From NCBI GenBank assembly GCA_963749145.1, contig CAVVLN010000004.1, positions 310,001-374,000 on the forward strand: a DNA stretch of 64,000 nucleotides. Reading direction: 5' to 3'. Source of the stretch: JASHPR01 sp963749145. GTDB lineage: Bacteria; Actinomycetota; Actinomycetes; Streptosporangiales; Streptosporangiaceae. A program made the position numbers and the translations under genes. Shown here in pieces: positions 1-7,538 of this stretch (positions are counted from its first letter, which is position 1; each line of letters opens with the position of its first letter). The notes beneath the pieces are model-generated. The model saw nothing but the letters and a program-made list of their open reading frames with translations, did no database searches and had not been told where the DNA came from.

Positions 1-620
1 CCGGGGCCCGGCCAGGACACGGCCCCGTACAGGTGCAGTCCGTGCAGGACGCGCCAGGCGCCGAGCGAGCTCGCCTGCCCGACATCCAGGATGTTGCCCG
101 CGGCGACACTTCCGATCCGGACGAGCAGCAGTGCCGCTATGGCCAGGCCCAGCCACCGGGCGCTGATGGACGGGCGCAGTTCCGGCATCCGCCATATCCC
201 GAGCGCCGCGCCGGCCATCCGGCACGACAGCCAGCCCAGACAGATGGCCGCCAGCCAGAGGCCGGCTCGGGAAAGATCATCGCTGAGCAGCATCGCCACG
301 GGGAAGAAGCCAGCGAGCGCCAGCAGGTCCAGGTGCTCGACCCGCCACGGGCGCTGCCAGTCGAGCAGCCCGAGGACAAAGCACCCCGCCGACGGTACGG
401 CGATGAACAGCGGATGCATCGTGAACGGGCCGCCGACGACCTCCGGCCGGAACCAGCCACCGCCCGGCGGCGCGAACCCGTCACCAACCGGCACGAGCGC
501 GGCCAGCAGCCCTAGCCCGCCGATGAACGCGAACACCAGCAGAGCGAAGATCCACCGTTCGCCCGCTGTGGCCGCCGCGCGTCCGGGCTCCGCGCGCGGC
601 AGGGTGCCGTCCTGAGTCAT
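1..620 (-). CDS. Polytopic membrane protein of unknown function (3' end outside the window)
   Basis: Reading leftwards from an ATG at 618-620 the frame stays open to the window edge, giving at least 206 residues. The protein begins with a short hydrophilic tail and then shows several long hydrophobic segments, for example WIFALLVFAFIGGLGLLAAL near residues 28-47 and later LGLAIAALLLVRIGSVAAG, so it is an integral membrane protein. A conserved-looking loop (GGWFRPEVVGGPFTMHPLF) follows the first segment. I do not recognise a family and assign no function. The gene diverges from the DUF4235 gene across about 500 bp. Because the C-terminus is missing, length cannot be compared with relatives. 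Confidence 0.72.
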   Translation of the reverse strand, partial: MTQDGTLPRAEPGRAAATAGERWIFALLVFAFIGGLGLLAALVPVGDGFAPPGGGWFRPEVVGGPFTMHPLFIAVPSAGCFVLGLLDWQRPWRVEHLDLLALAGFFPVAMLLSDDLSRAGLWLAAICLGWLSCRMAGAALGIWRMPELRPSISARWLGLAIAALLLVRIGSVAAGNILDVGQASSLGAWRVLHGLHLYGAVSWPGP

Positions 621-1129
621 CCGCGGTGTCCTCCGGTTCAGGGACCGGGCCGGTACCGGAAACGCTACGGGCGCGCGGGCGTCGTGCCATCGGCCGGCGG
701 GCTGACTTCCGGTCCACCTCAGGGTTGAGCCGGCCCGCCTGACGTCCGCCCGTACGCGCCGAGGCGGCCATGCGGAAGCGAGGGCCGCCGCCGGGCCCCG
801 CTTCCGGTTCTGTCACCATCGCGGGATCGGCGGAACGCGGTCGCATGCGCCTGAGCGGGCAGCGGGCCATGTTAGGCAGGCCGACGTCGGGGTAGACCCC
901 GAGCTTAGCCAGACGGGGGTCAGACGGGGGGTAAGCAGGCGGGGCAGCTGAGCGCTGCGACGAGGGAGCGGGCGTCGCCGGCGGCCGCGCCGGTGTGGAA
1001 GGCCGCGCCGAAAGGGCCTGGCAGGCCGTGGCGCAGGGAGCCAGCAGCGCACGGCAGCACCGCGCGCCGCTCGCGGTGGCGGCGACCGCGCCCTTGTCCG
1101 CTTCGTGATGGTCAACGGGGGGGAAGGCG
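621..1129. other. Intergenic region between divergent genes, one imperfect hairpin
   Basis: About 500 bp lie between the divergent membrane protein and DUF4235 genes. Open frames here lack protein-like composition and a ribosome site, so I see no gene. The clearest structure is an inverted repeat at 774-805 (GGAAGCGAGGGCC against GGCCCCGCTTCC with a single bulged base) without a T-run. Whether it is an RNA element or a protein-binding site cannot be told. Confidence 0.5.
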
Positions 1130-1420
1130 ATGATCAAGTTGTTGTACAAGCCGGTGAGCGTGCTCGTCAGCGTGCTGGGCGGGATGCTCGCCGCCGCTAT
1201 CTTCAAAGAAGCCTGGAAGATCGTCGGGCGCGAAGACGATGCGCCCAAGGCCACCGACGCCGCCCGGGGCTGGCGGGAGATCCTGCTGGCCGCCATGCTG
1301 CGGGGCGCGATCTTCGCCGTGGTCAAGGCCGTCGTCGACCGGGGCGCCGCCGAGAGTACGCGCAAGCTCACCGGCGTCTGGCCTGGCGACGAAGGCCAGC
1401 CTGCCGGAAAACCGGCGTGA
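1130..1420 (+). CDS. DUF4235 family small membrane protein
   Basis: The 96-residue product MIKLLYKPVSVLVSVLGGML... is typical of the actinobacterial DUF4235 family, whose members are about 90-110 residues. It has an N-terminal hydrophobic segment (residues 5-25), a charged middle containing the EAWKIVGRE stretch, a WREILLAAMLRGAIFAVVKA helix (about 48-68) and a short tail. The family is membrane-associated and its biochemical role is unknown. The ATG follows a purine-rich GGGGGGAAGGCG site. It is convergent with the small gene at 1473-1760, with a hairpin between the two. Confidence 0.85.
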   Translation: MIKLLYKPVSVLVSVLGGMLAAAIFKEAWKIVGREDDAPKATDAARGWREILLAAMLRGAIFAVVKAVVDRGAAESTRKLTGVWPGDEGQPAGKPA

Positions 1421-1440
1421 CGATGGCCAAATCACGCGAC

Positions 1441-1464
1441 GGTTCCCGCCGCAAGAAGGGAACC
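1441..1464 (+). terminator. Hairpin between convergent genes
   Basis: GGTTCCC (1441-1447) pairs with GGGAACC (1458-1464) around a 10-nt loop, immediately after the DUF4235 stop and before the stop of the opposing gene. There is no T-run, as is common in actinomycete terminators. A 17-codon ORF (1423-1476) covers the same bases and is probably fortuitous. Confidence 0.45.
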
Positions 1465-1472
1465 GAGACCCC

Positions 1473-1760
1473 CTAATGCGGGCGGAAGTAGTCGGCGATC
1501 TGGCGGGCGTAGTAGTGCTGCCAGGGCTGGCCGGGGCTCTCCGCGTTGTACTTCTTGTCCAGGCTGACGAGCAGGTAGATCAGCTCGCTGCGGACCGGCC
1601 TGACGCCCAGCAGGGCCGGCAGCTCGGAAAGCTCGATGAGCCACTGCGCATACCAGGACGCCCAGTCGTCGTCGGCTCCCTCCACGATCCGGAACACCCG
1701 GTGGTGGGTGTCGGCCGCCTCGGTGAGCAGGTCGCCGATCTGCCCGAGCGTGGATGCCAT
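1473..1760 (-). CDS. Small conserved-type protein of unknown function
   Basis: A 95-residue acidic, Trp/Tyr-rich product starting MASTLGQIGDLLTEAADTHH. The frame is open further upstream to 1847, but that extension is Gly/Pro-rich, and the ATG at 1758-1760 marks where protein-like composition starts. Features are a predicted helical N-terminus, a DDDWASWYAQWLIELSELPALLG segment and an aromatic C-terminus (QPWQHYYARQIADYF). No catalytic motif or membrane segment is evident. I recognise no named family. It lies alone between DUF4235 and the PLP-enzyme locus, so context gives no function. Confidence 0.6.
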   Translation of the reverse strand: MASTLGQIGDLLTEAADTHHRVFRIVEGADDDWASWYAQWLIELSELPALLGVRPVRSELIYLLVSLDKKYNAESPGQPWQHYYARQIADYFRPH

Positions 1761-1848
1761 GTCCGTCCCCCATTCCCTCGAGAAAAAGCCCGCGCCGGGT
1801 ACTAGGAAACCAGGCTCCCGCTGCCCGCCTCCCGGCTCGGACGGCACG

Positions 1849-3391
1849 TCACGTCATCCTCGCACGCGAGCCCGGGCCGGCGAGGACGGCCGGGGCCGGT
1901 GAGGCCGGGCCGGCGAGGACGGCCGGGGCCGGCTGATCGCGGTAGGTGGTCTCGATCAGGGCGAGCAGCCGGTCCACGTCCGCGACGTTCGACGCCAGGC
2001 CGACCGACGCGCGGATGGCGCCGCCGCCGGGGATGCCGGCCGCGGCCGCGAACTCGCCGGCCGTCCGGGCGCCGCTGTGCCGGGCCCGGGCGAGGTCTGG
2101 CCCGGTCAGGCCCAGCGCGGCCTCGGCGGCACCGGGATTGCAGAAGCATCCGGTGCGGATCGAGATCCCGGCGGCGGCGGTGGCCCGCTCCACCGCCCGT
2201 ACGTCGAAGGCCGCGCCCCGCGGGTCGAGCAGGCTGAACGCCACCGTGCCGCCCCGCCGGCGCAGGCCGTCCGGACCGTGGATCCGGGCCATCGGCTGCC
2301 CGTTACCGTGCCGCAGCCCGCCCAGCCGGTCGAGCAGCCACCCGGTCAGGCACGTCACCCGCTCGTGGACCAGGGCGGTGTCGATGCGGCTGATCCAGGA
2401 CAGGCCGAAGGCCACGTCGGGGATGGCCAGGAAGCTGGGCGTGCCGTCCTCGAACCCGGCCTCGCCGCCGGCCGGGGCATGCCAGCCGCCCTGCACGCTC
2501 ACCGCCGCGATCGTCCCGCCCGCGAACCAGGGACGGCGCAGCAGGGCCAGGGCCTCGCGCCGCGCGATCAGGCAGCCGACGCCGGTCGGGTACCCGAACA
2601 CCTTGTACCAGCTCACCGGGATGAAGTCGGGGCGCAGCGCGGACAGGTCCAGCCGGCTGCCCGGGACGTAGGCGGCCGCGTCGAGCAGCACGTCGTAGCC
2701 GCGCTCGTGGGCCAGGTCGATCCAGCTCAGCTGGTGGCGGACCCCGGTGAAGTTACTCTGCGCCGGGAACGCGAACAGGCCGCGCCGGGCGGGCCCGAGC
2801 GCGGGGCCGCAGCGCGGCCGCCACCGCATCGTCGTCCACCCGCAGATCCGGCGAGCCGAACGGGATGTACCTGACCGCCGCGCCCCGGGCCCGGGCGAAC
2901 TCCCGGATGCCATGGACCGAGTTGTGGTTGTCGCTGGTCAGCACGAGCCGGCGGCCCCGGCCGAACGGGTATGCCTCGCCGACGAGGCGGCACGCGCCGC
3001 TGGCGTTCGGGGTGAAGATCACCGCGTACTCCTCCGGCGGCGCGTTGAAGTGCCGCCGGACGGCCTCGCGAGTCTGCTCGATCAGCTCGGTCGACGCGGC
3101 CGAGGCCGGGTTCTCCGAGTGCGGGTTCCCGAAGCAGCGCCCGCGCAGCCGGGCCGCATGCGCGCTGAGCTGCGCCTGCGCGGCCAGCCCCGCGCCGGTG
3201 TAGTCCAGGTACGCGTGGCCGGCGGCGTCCAGGTAGCCGTACTCGGCCGAGCGCAGCTCATCCAGGGCGCCGGTGGCGCCGTAGCCGGGGTACGCCGCGT
3301 CGAACGCGGGCGGGCCCGGGGCCACGCCGCCGGTGACCGGGCCGGGCGTGCCGGCCGGGCCGGGCTGCTTCGTGAGGGTCGCCAGCGCCAT
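1849..3391 (-). pseudogene. Class V aminotransferase, Moco-sulfurase/cysteine desulfurase-like, frameshifted
   Basis: Two overlapping frames make one PLP protein of about 500 residues. The N-terminal part (3391 down to about 2800) contains YLDAAGHAYLDYTGAG and GNPHSENPASAASTELIEQTREAVRRHF, characteristic of the molybdenum-cofactor sulfurase branch. The second frame carries the Schiff-base lysine region VSWYKVFGYPTGVGCLIA and the RTGCFCNPGAA cysteine loop. The break lies between about 2785 and 2830 in a G/C-rich run and needs an effective +1 shift (one extra base or two missing). All catalytic motifs survive on both sides, so this is either a sequencing error or a recent mutation. The C-terminus ends in a repetitive PAPAVLAGP tail. 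If intact it would mobilise sulfur from cysteine. No MOSC domain or molybdenum gene is nearby. Confidence 0.75.
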
Positions 3392-3460
3392 CGTCCCGTA
3401 CCCCCCGCGGTCCGCGGGCCGGCGGCGGACCTGGCGCCCGCCCCGGTAGCCCCGCTGTCT

Positions 3461-3478
3461 TGACCGAACGTACAGTCA
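3461..3478. promoter_or_regulatory. Candidate TetR-type operator palindrome
   Basis: TGACCGAACGTACAGTCA is an 18-bp imperfect palindrome (7 of 9 pairs match) located 70-87 bp upstream of the start of the frameshifted PLP enzyme. The TGAC...GTCA arms resemble operators of TetR-family repressors. No regulator gene is adjacent, so the binding protein is unknown. Confidence 0.4.
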
Positions 3479-3527
3479 GGGGCTTGACCGGCGGTGAAGC
3501 ACGGATTGAGTGGCTATTGCGCGCCGG

Positions 3528-3767
3528 CTAGCGCTGGTCGTCTCCGCCCAGCAGGTCGGTGCGCTGCTCGTCGGGTTCCGCGCCGCCCAGCACGTCCCCG
3601 CCCGGCTCCGCCCCGCCCAGCAGGTCGGTGCGCTGCTCGTCGGGTTCCGCGCCGCCCAGCACGTCCCCGCCCGGCTCCGCCCCGCCCAGCAGGTCGGTGC
3701 GCTGCTCGTCGGGCTCGGGGCCGCCCAGCACGCCGGGGTCGCGCCCCGGTACCGGTCGTTCCGTCAT
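3528..3767 (-). CDS. Short acidic protein built of 23-residue repeats
   Basis: The 79-residue product starts MTERPVPGRDPGVLGG and then consists almost wholly of a 23-residue unit, EPDEQRTDLLGGAEPGGDVLGGA, present nearly three times. The ATG at 3765-3767 has a good ribosome site (GGGAGG, 5 nt away), which argues for real translation, and the coding frame of the repeat is preserved. The protein is rich in Gly, Asp, Glu and Pro with periodic LLGG/VLGG motifs and has no membrane segment, so it is probably disordered. I do not recognise it. An upstream in-frame extension to 3875 lacks a ribosome site. Confidence 0.55.
   Translation of the reverse strand: MTERPVPGRDPGVLGGPEPDEQRTDLLGGAEPGGDVLGGAEPDEQRTDLLGGAEPGGDVLGGAEPDEQRTDLLGGDDQR
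3549..3733. repeat. 69-bp direct tandem repeat, about 2.7 copies
   Basis: Copies begin at 3549, 3618 and 3687 with a period of exactly 69 bp. The first two are essentially identical and the third diverges after about 30 bases. The period is a multiple of three, so copy-number change keeps the frame of the overlapping small gene. Confidence 0.85.
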
Positions 3768-3920
3768 GTCAGCCTCCCGCGGGTATCGGCCGCACACATG
3801 GTCCCGCGTTGTGAGGCTAAGCCGCGCCGGGGGCCGGCCACAACCCTCATCCGGGTAGCTCAGGGCCAGCCTCATCTGGGTAGCTCAGGACCAGGCCGCG
3901 CCGGGCGGGGGAAGATCAGC

Positions 3921-5099
3921 TCAGATCAGGAACGTGGGCTGCTCGAGGCCGAGCCGGACCCGGGCGAAGGCCTGGTCCCGCCCGGCGCTGAACAGGATGT
4001 GCTGGGCCGCGGTGTGGACGTCACGGAAGCAGCGCTGCAGCGGGTGGTGAGCGAAGACGGCTTCCGCGCCGGCCAGCCGGAAGACCCGGCCGACCGCCTC
4101 GGCGCTGGCCCGAACCGCCTGGCTCGCGGCCAGCAGGACCAGCGCCCGCTGCTCGAGGCCCGGCGCGTCGCCCCGGCAGGCGGCGTCCCAGGTCGCGCCG
4201 GTGACGTCGCGCAGGAAGGCCCGGCCGGAGGCCAGCGCCCCCTCGGCGCGGGCCAGCTGGCGCTGGGCGTCCCCGTCGTGGCCGATGCTCTGCGCGGCCG
4301 GGCCCCGGACCTTGCCCGCGGCCATCACCACGAACTCGTCGAGGGCGCGGCGCGCGATGCCCAGCGGGACCGCCGCCAGGAACATCGCGGCCAGGGTGAC
4401 CAGCGGAATGCGCCACAGCGGGCCGTCGTGGCGGGCGGGCTCGAAGAACGGGGCGGCGAGGTGCTCGGCCGGCACGTCCGCGCCGGACAGGGACAGGTGA
4501 TGGCTTCCGGTCCCGCGCAGTCCCATCCCGTCCCAGGTGTCCTCGATGACGGCGGTCCGGGCGGGAACGAAGGCGAATCGCCAGTCCGGCGCGCCGGACG
4601 GCCGGGCTGGCCCCGGTGACCGCGGCCGGGCGGCGCCGGGACCGGTCACCAGCGTGCCGACCTGGAGCCAGGTGGCGTGCGGGCAGCCGCTGTTGAACGG
4701 CCACCGGCCCGACACCAGGAAGCGGCCGGGCCCCCCGGGCGCGGCCTGGCCCAGCGGCGCCCACATGCTGGTGGAGGCGAAGCCCGGGTCGTCCCCGATC
4801 ATCTCCCTGGCCACCGCGGGATCGAGCCAGGCGAAGAACGCCGTGCTGTTGCCGATCACGATGGTCCAGCCGGCCGAGCCGTCCGCGTGGCTGATCTCCT
4901 CGAAGATCTCCGCGGAGGTGAGCGGGTCCAGCTCGAGCCCGCCCAGGGACCGGGGGAGGTTGATCCGGAACAGCCCGGCCGCCTTGGCCCGCTCGACCAG
5001 GTCGGCCGGCATCGTCCGGCACCGCTCGCCCTCGGCCGCGCGGGCCCGGAAGTCCGGGATCAGGCCGTCGAGCGCGACCCGCAGCGAATCGGTCCTCAT
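3921..5099 (-). CDS. Acyl-CoA dehydrogenase-family flavoprotein (possible flavin-dependent monooxygenase)
   Basis: The 392-residue protein has the full acyl-CoA dehydrogenase fold: an N-terminal helical domain (LVERAKAAGLFRINLPRSLGGLELDP, about 33-58), a substrate/flavin segment (DGSAGWTIVIGNSTAFFAW), a central beta domain (RFLVSGRWPFNSGCPHATW; DTWDGMGLRGTGSHHLSL) and a C-terminal helical bundle ending in FRDVHTAAQHILFSAGRDQAF. The GLRGTGSH and DVHTAAQH motifs resemble the two-component monooxygenase branch (HpaB/HsaA-like, FADH2-using) as much as true dehydrogenases. No reductase gene is adjacent. It lies upstream of and divergent from nothing: it follows the hydrolase-LuxR gene on the same strand by 43 bp, which suggests cotranscription. 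Confidence 0.8.
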   Translation of the reverse strand: MRTDSLRVALDGLIPDFRARAAEGERCRTMPADLVERAKAAGLFRINLPRSLGGLELDPLTSAEIFEEISHADGSAGWTIVIGNSTAFFAWLDPAVAREMIGDDPGFASTSMWAPLGQAAPGGPGRFLVSGRWPFNSGCPHATWLQVGTLVTGPGAARPRSPGPARPSGAPDWRFAFVPARTAVIEDTWDGMGLRGTGSHHLSLSGADVPAEHLAAPFFEPARHDGPLWRIPLVTLAAMFLAAVPLGIARRALDEFVVMAAGKVRGPAAQSIGHDGDAQRQLARAEGALASGRAFLRDVTGATWDAACRGDAPGLEQRALVLLAASQAVRASAEAVGRVFRLAGAEAVFAHHPLQRCFRDVHTAAQHILFSAGRDQAFARVRLGLEQPTFLI

Positions 5100-5142
5100 G
5101 CCGCCAGCATCACCGGCGCACAGCCGCGGGGCATCCCTGAGA

Positions 5143-6213
5143 TCAGGTATCCGGTGGCCCGCCCCGGCTCGCCGCGAGCGCGGCCAGCTCGGCCCGGGAT
5201 TCCACGCCCAGCTTGGCGAAGGCGTGCTTGAGGTGCGTCTCGACCGTGTAGCGGGACAGGAACAGCCGCGCGGCGATCTGGGCGTTGGTCAGGCCCTCGG
5301 CGGCCAGGCGCACGACGGGCAGCTCGGCGTCGGTCAGCGACGGCCAGCCCAGCGCGGGCCGCGAGGTCCTCGGCCCGGCCCGGCCGGGCCGGCCCGGCCG
5401 CTTCCGGGACGGCGCGACCTCGGCCACGAAGGCCAGGATCTCCTCCGCCACCGCGGGCCAGTCCCCCACCCACGGCAGATGATCCTGGCCGGGCAGGATC
5501 CTCAGGACCGCCCCCGGGATCTGGGCCGCGACCAGGCGGGCATCCGCGACCGGGATGAGGTCACGGTCGCGGTGCAGGACCAGGGCCGGGACGGCCAGCC
5601 CGGTCATCAGGTCGCGCACGTCGATCAGCCCCAGGGACTCGACCAGGGCGGCCGCCATCGCCGGGCTGGCCGCGGCCCGCTCGAAGGCCCCGGCCTCCTG
5701 GCGCACCGCCGACCCGGCCAGGCTGGGCGCGACCAGGTCGACGAGCCGCCCCTGTCCCCAGTGCCGGACCACCGACCGGTAACGCCGCAGCAGCGCGGCC
5801 CGCGGCCCGCGGTAGGAGGTGCCGTACAAGATCAGGCCCTGCGTCCGGGCGGGATGGGCGGCGGCGAACGCGATCGCGGCCCGGCCGCCGTCGGACAGCC
5901 CGAACAGCACCGCGCGCCGCGACCTCGCGGCGGCCATCACCGCGGCCAGGTCCTGCACCCGCTGCTCGGTCGTGGGCAGCCCGGTCGTGGGATCCGACAG
6001 CCCGGTGCCGCGCTTGTCCAGCCTGATCAGGCGAGCCCCGTGCTCCAGGGCCCGCACGAACCGGCGGTAGCCAGGCTGCTGCCACTGGATGTCCAGGTGC
6101 GAGACCAGGCCGGGCAGCATGACCAGGTCCGGCGGGCCGGTGCCGGAGACCTGATAGGCGATCTTCGCGCCGGCTGACGGCGCGTAATGCGTTTCCGGCG
6201 GACGCTGGGCCAC
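5143..6213 (-). CDS. Alpha/beta hydrolase fused to a C-terminal LuxR-type HTH
   Basis: I start at the GTG at 6211-6213, because the longer frame (to 6519) runs through the opposing MBL gene. The 356-residue product has an alpha/beta-hydrolase domain (about 10-265) with the nucleophile elbow FGLSDGGR near residue 107, an acidic residue in VLHRDRDLIPV and the catalytic-type histidine in GQDHLPWVGD. After a Pro/Arg-rich linker comes a GerE/LuxR helix-turn-helix, LTDAELPVVRLAAEGLTNAQ to THLKHAFAKLGVESRAE (about 295-345). This architecture is known in actinobacterial regulators where the hydrolase-like part may sense a small ligand. It probably regulates the downstream flavoprotein gene. A remnant of a second such gene lies at 39284-39419. 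Confidence 0.82.
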   Translation of the reverse strand: MAQRPPETHYAPSAGAKIAYQVSGTGPPDLVMLPGLVSHLDIQWQQPGYRRFVRALEHGARLIRLDKRGTGLSDPTTGLPTTEQRVQDLAAVMAAARSRRAVLFGLSDGGRAAIAFAAAHPARTQGLILYGTSYRGPRAALLRRYRSVVRHWGQGRLVDLVAPSLAGSAVRQEAGAFERAAASPAMAAALVESLGLIDVRDLMTGLAVPALVLHRDRDLIPVADARLVAAQIPGAVLRILPGQDHLPWVGDWPAVAEEILAFVAEVAPSRKRPGRPGRAGPRTSRPALGWPSLTDAELPVVRLAAEGLTNAQIAARLFLSRYTVETHLKHAFAKLGVESRAELAALAASRGGPPDT

Positions 6214-6239
6214 GAGGCGTAGCGTAAAGGCCCGGGCCC

Positions 6240-6269
6240 GGATCGGCCCGGATCGGCCCGGATCGGACC
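6240..6269. repeat. Three tandem copies of a 10-bp unit
   Basis: GGATCGGCCC is repeated three times head to tail (the last copy has one change) in the short gap between the divergent hydrolase-LuxR and MBL genes. It may lie in their promoters. No function is evident. Confidence 0.6.
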
Positions 6270-6295
6270 GGCCGGGCGTGCGGCGATGAGGTGGC

Positions 6296-7261
6296 ATGGC
6301 AACCGAACTGATTCTGCTCGGCACGGCGGGCGCGCCGATGCCGGTGGCCGGCCGCGGCGGCATCTGCTCCGCGCTGGTCGCCGCCGAGCGGGTCTTCGTG
6401 ATCGACTGCGGCCGCGGGGCGCCGTCGGCGTTCGTCGGCGCCGGGCTTGACTTCACCCGCCTGGAGGCGGTGTTCCTCACCCACCTGCACGCCGACCACA
6501 TCGGCGACCTGCCCGGCATGCTCCTGTACCCGTGGGGGATCCGCTGGGGCGCGGACGGCCCGCTGCCGCCGGTCCGCGTCTACGGGCCGTCACGCCCCGG
6601 CTCCCTCCCATCGGGTGACGCCAGCTTCCATCGCCAGACCACGATCCACCCGGAACGGCCCGCGCCCGGCACCGCTGACCTGGTCGAGAGCATCCTGGCC
6701 GGCTACGCCTATCACCTGAACGTCATGCCCCTGGACGCCCGCATGCCCGACGCCGGCGCCCTGGTCCGGGCGGCCGACATCCACGTCCCCGCGGGTGCGC
6801 CCCGGGCCCCGGTCGTGGTATTCGAGGACGCCGCGGTCCGGGTCACCGCCGTCGCGGTGATGCACGGCCGGGCGGTCCCGGCCCTGGGCTACCGGTTCGA
6901 CACCCCGGACGGCTCCGTGGTGTTCTCCGGCGACACCGCGGTCAACGACGACCTGATCGCGCTGGCCCGGGGGGCTGACATCCTCGTCCACCAGGTCGCC
7001 GACCTCGGCTACCTGGAGCGGCACGGGTACAGCCGGGCCGCGCTGGAGCGGATGGCCGCGCTGCACACCGACGTCACCCAGGTCGGCGCCGTCGCCGAGC
7101 GCGCCGAGGTCGGCGAGCTCATCCTCAGCCACTACCTGCCGGCCGAGCCCGACGCGATCACGGAGGAGGACTGGGCCCGCCGCGCCGGACGCGGCTTCAG
7201 CGGGGTGACCACCGCGGGCCGCGACGGCCTGCGCCGGTCGCTGCCGCGCGCCGCCTCGTGA
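6296..7261 (+). CDS. MBL-fold metallo-hydrolase (RNase Z/arylsulfatase-like)
   Basis: The 321-residue protein opens with LILLGTAGAPMP and carries the metal-binding motif HLHADHIGD (about residues 63-71), a second histidine in VMHGRAVPALGYRF, the metal aspartate in VVFSGDTAVND and a C-terminal LSHYLPAE. This set places it in the RNase Z-like branch of the metallo-beta-lactamase fold, two zinc ions being expected. There is no signal peptide. The substrate could be an ester, a sulfate or RNA and cannot be told from the sequence. The ATG follows GAGGTGG. The gene is divergent from the hydrolase-LuxR regulator. Confidence 0.85.
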   Translation: MATELILLGTAGAPMPVAGRGGICSALVAAERVFVIDCGRGAPSAFVGAGLDFTRLEAVFLTHLHADHIGDLPGMLLYPWGIRWGADGPLPPVRVYGPSRPGSLPSGDASFHRQTTIHPERPAPGTADLVESILAGYAYHLNVMPLDARMPDAGALVRAADIHVPAGAPRAPVVVFEDAAVRVTAVAVMHGRAVPALGYRFDTPDGSVVFSGDTAVNDDLIALARGADILVHQVADLGYLERHGYSRAALERMAALHTDVTQVGAVAERAEVGELILSHYLPAEPDAITEEDWARRAGRGFSGVTTAGRDGLRRSLPRAAS

Positions 7262-7538
7262 TCGCCGGCGGGCCGAACCGGGGGTATCCGGCGGGCCTGC
7301 GGCTGTTACCATGATCTTGTCAATGCGTGCATGCCGGGCCACCGCGGCCAGCGGCCGGCCCACGGTGGTCTCGCGCTGGTGGCGGAGCTTGTCGGAGCCT
7401 ATCGGGAGGGCCTGACGACCTGGTTCTCGGCGCGAGCGCAGCGGCAGCGCGCCGACGCCCCCCTCCTGCCCCAGCGCGGATCTTCCCGTGGCCGGCTACA
7501 GCCGGCTGCCGGGCGGCCAGCGCGGGAAGGAGCGACGG
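7262..7538. other. Upstream region of the pyruvate oxidase gene
   Basis: This stretch holds no gene that I can support. It contains a moderately AT-richer piece (CTGTTACCATGATCTTGTC, about 7301-7320), which may be part of the promoter of the downstream oxidase. I see no palindromic operator. Confidence 0.4.

Noticed and set aside
1423..1476. 17-codon ORF after DUF4235
   Set aside because: It coincides with the hairpin between the convergent genes and has no ribosome site.
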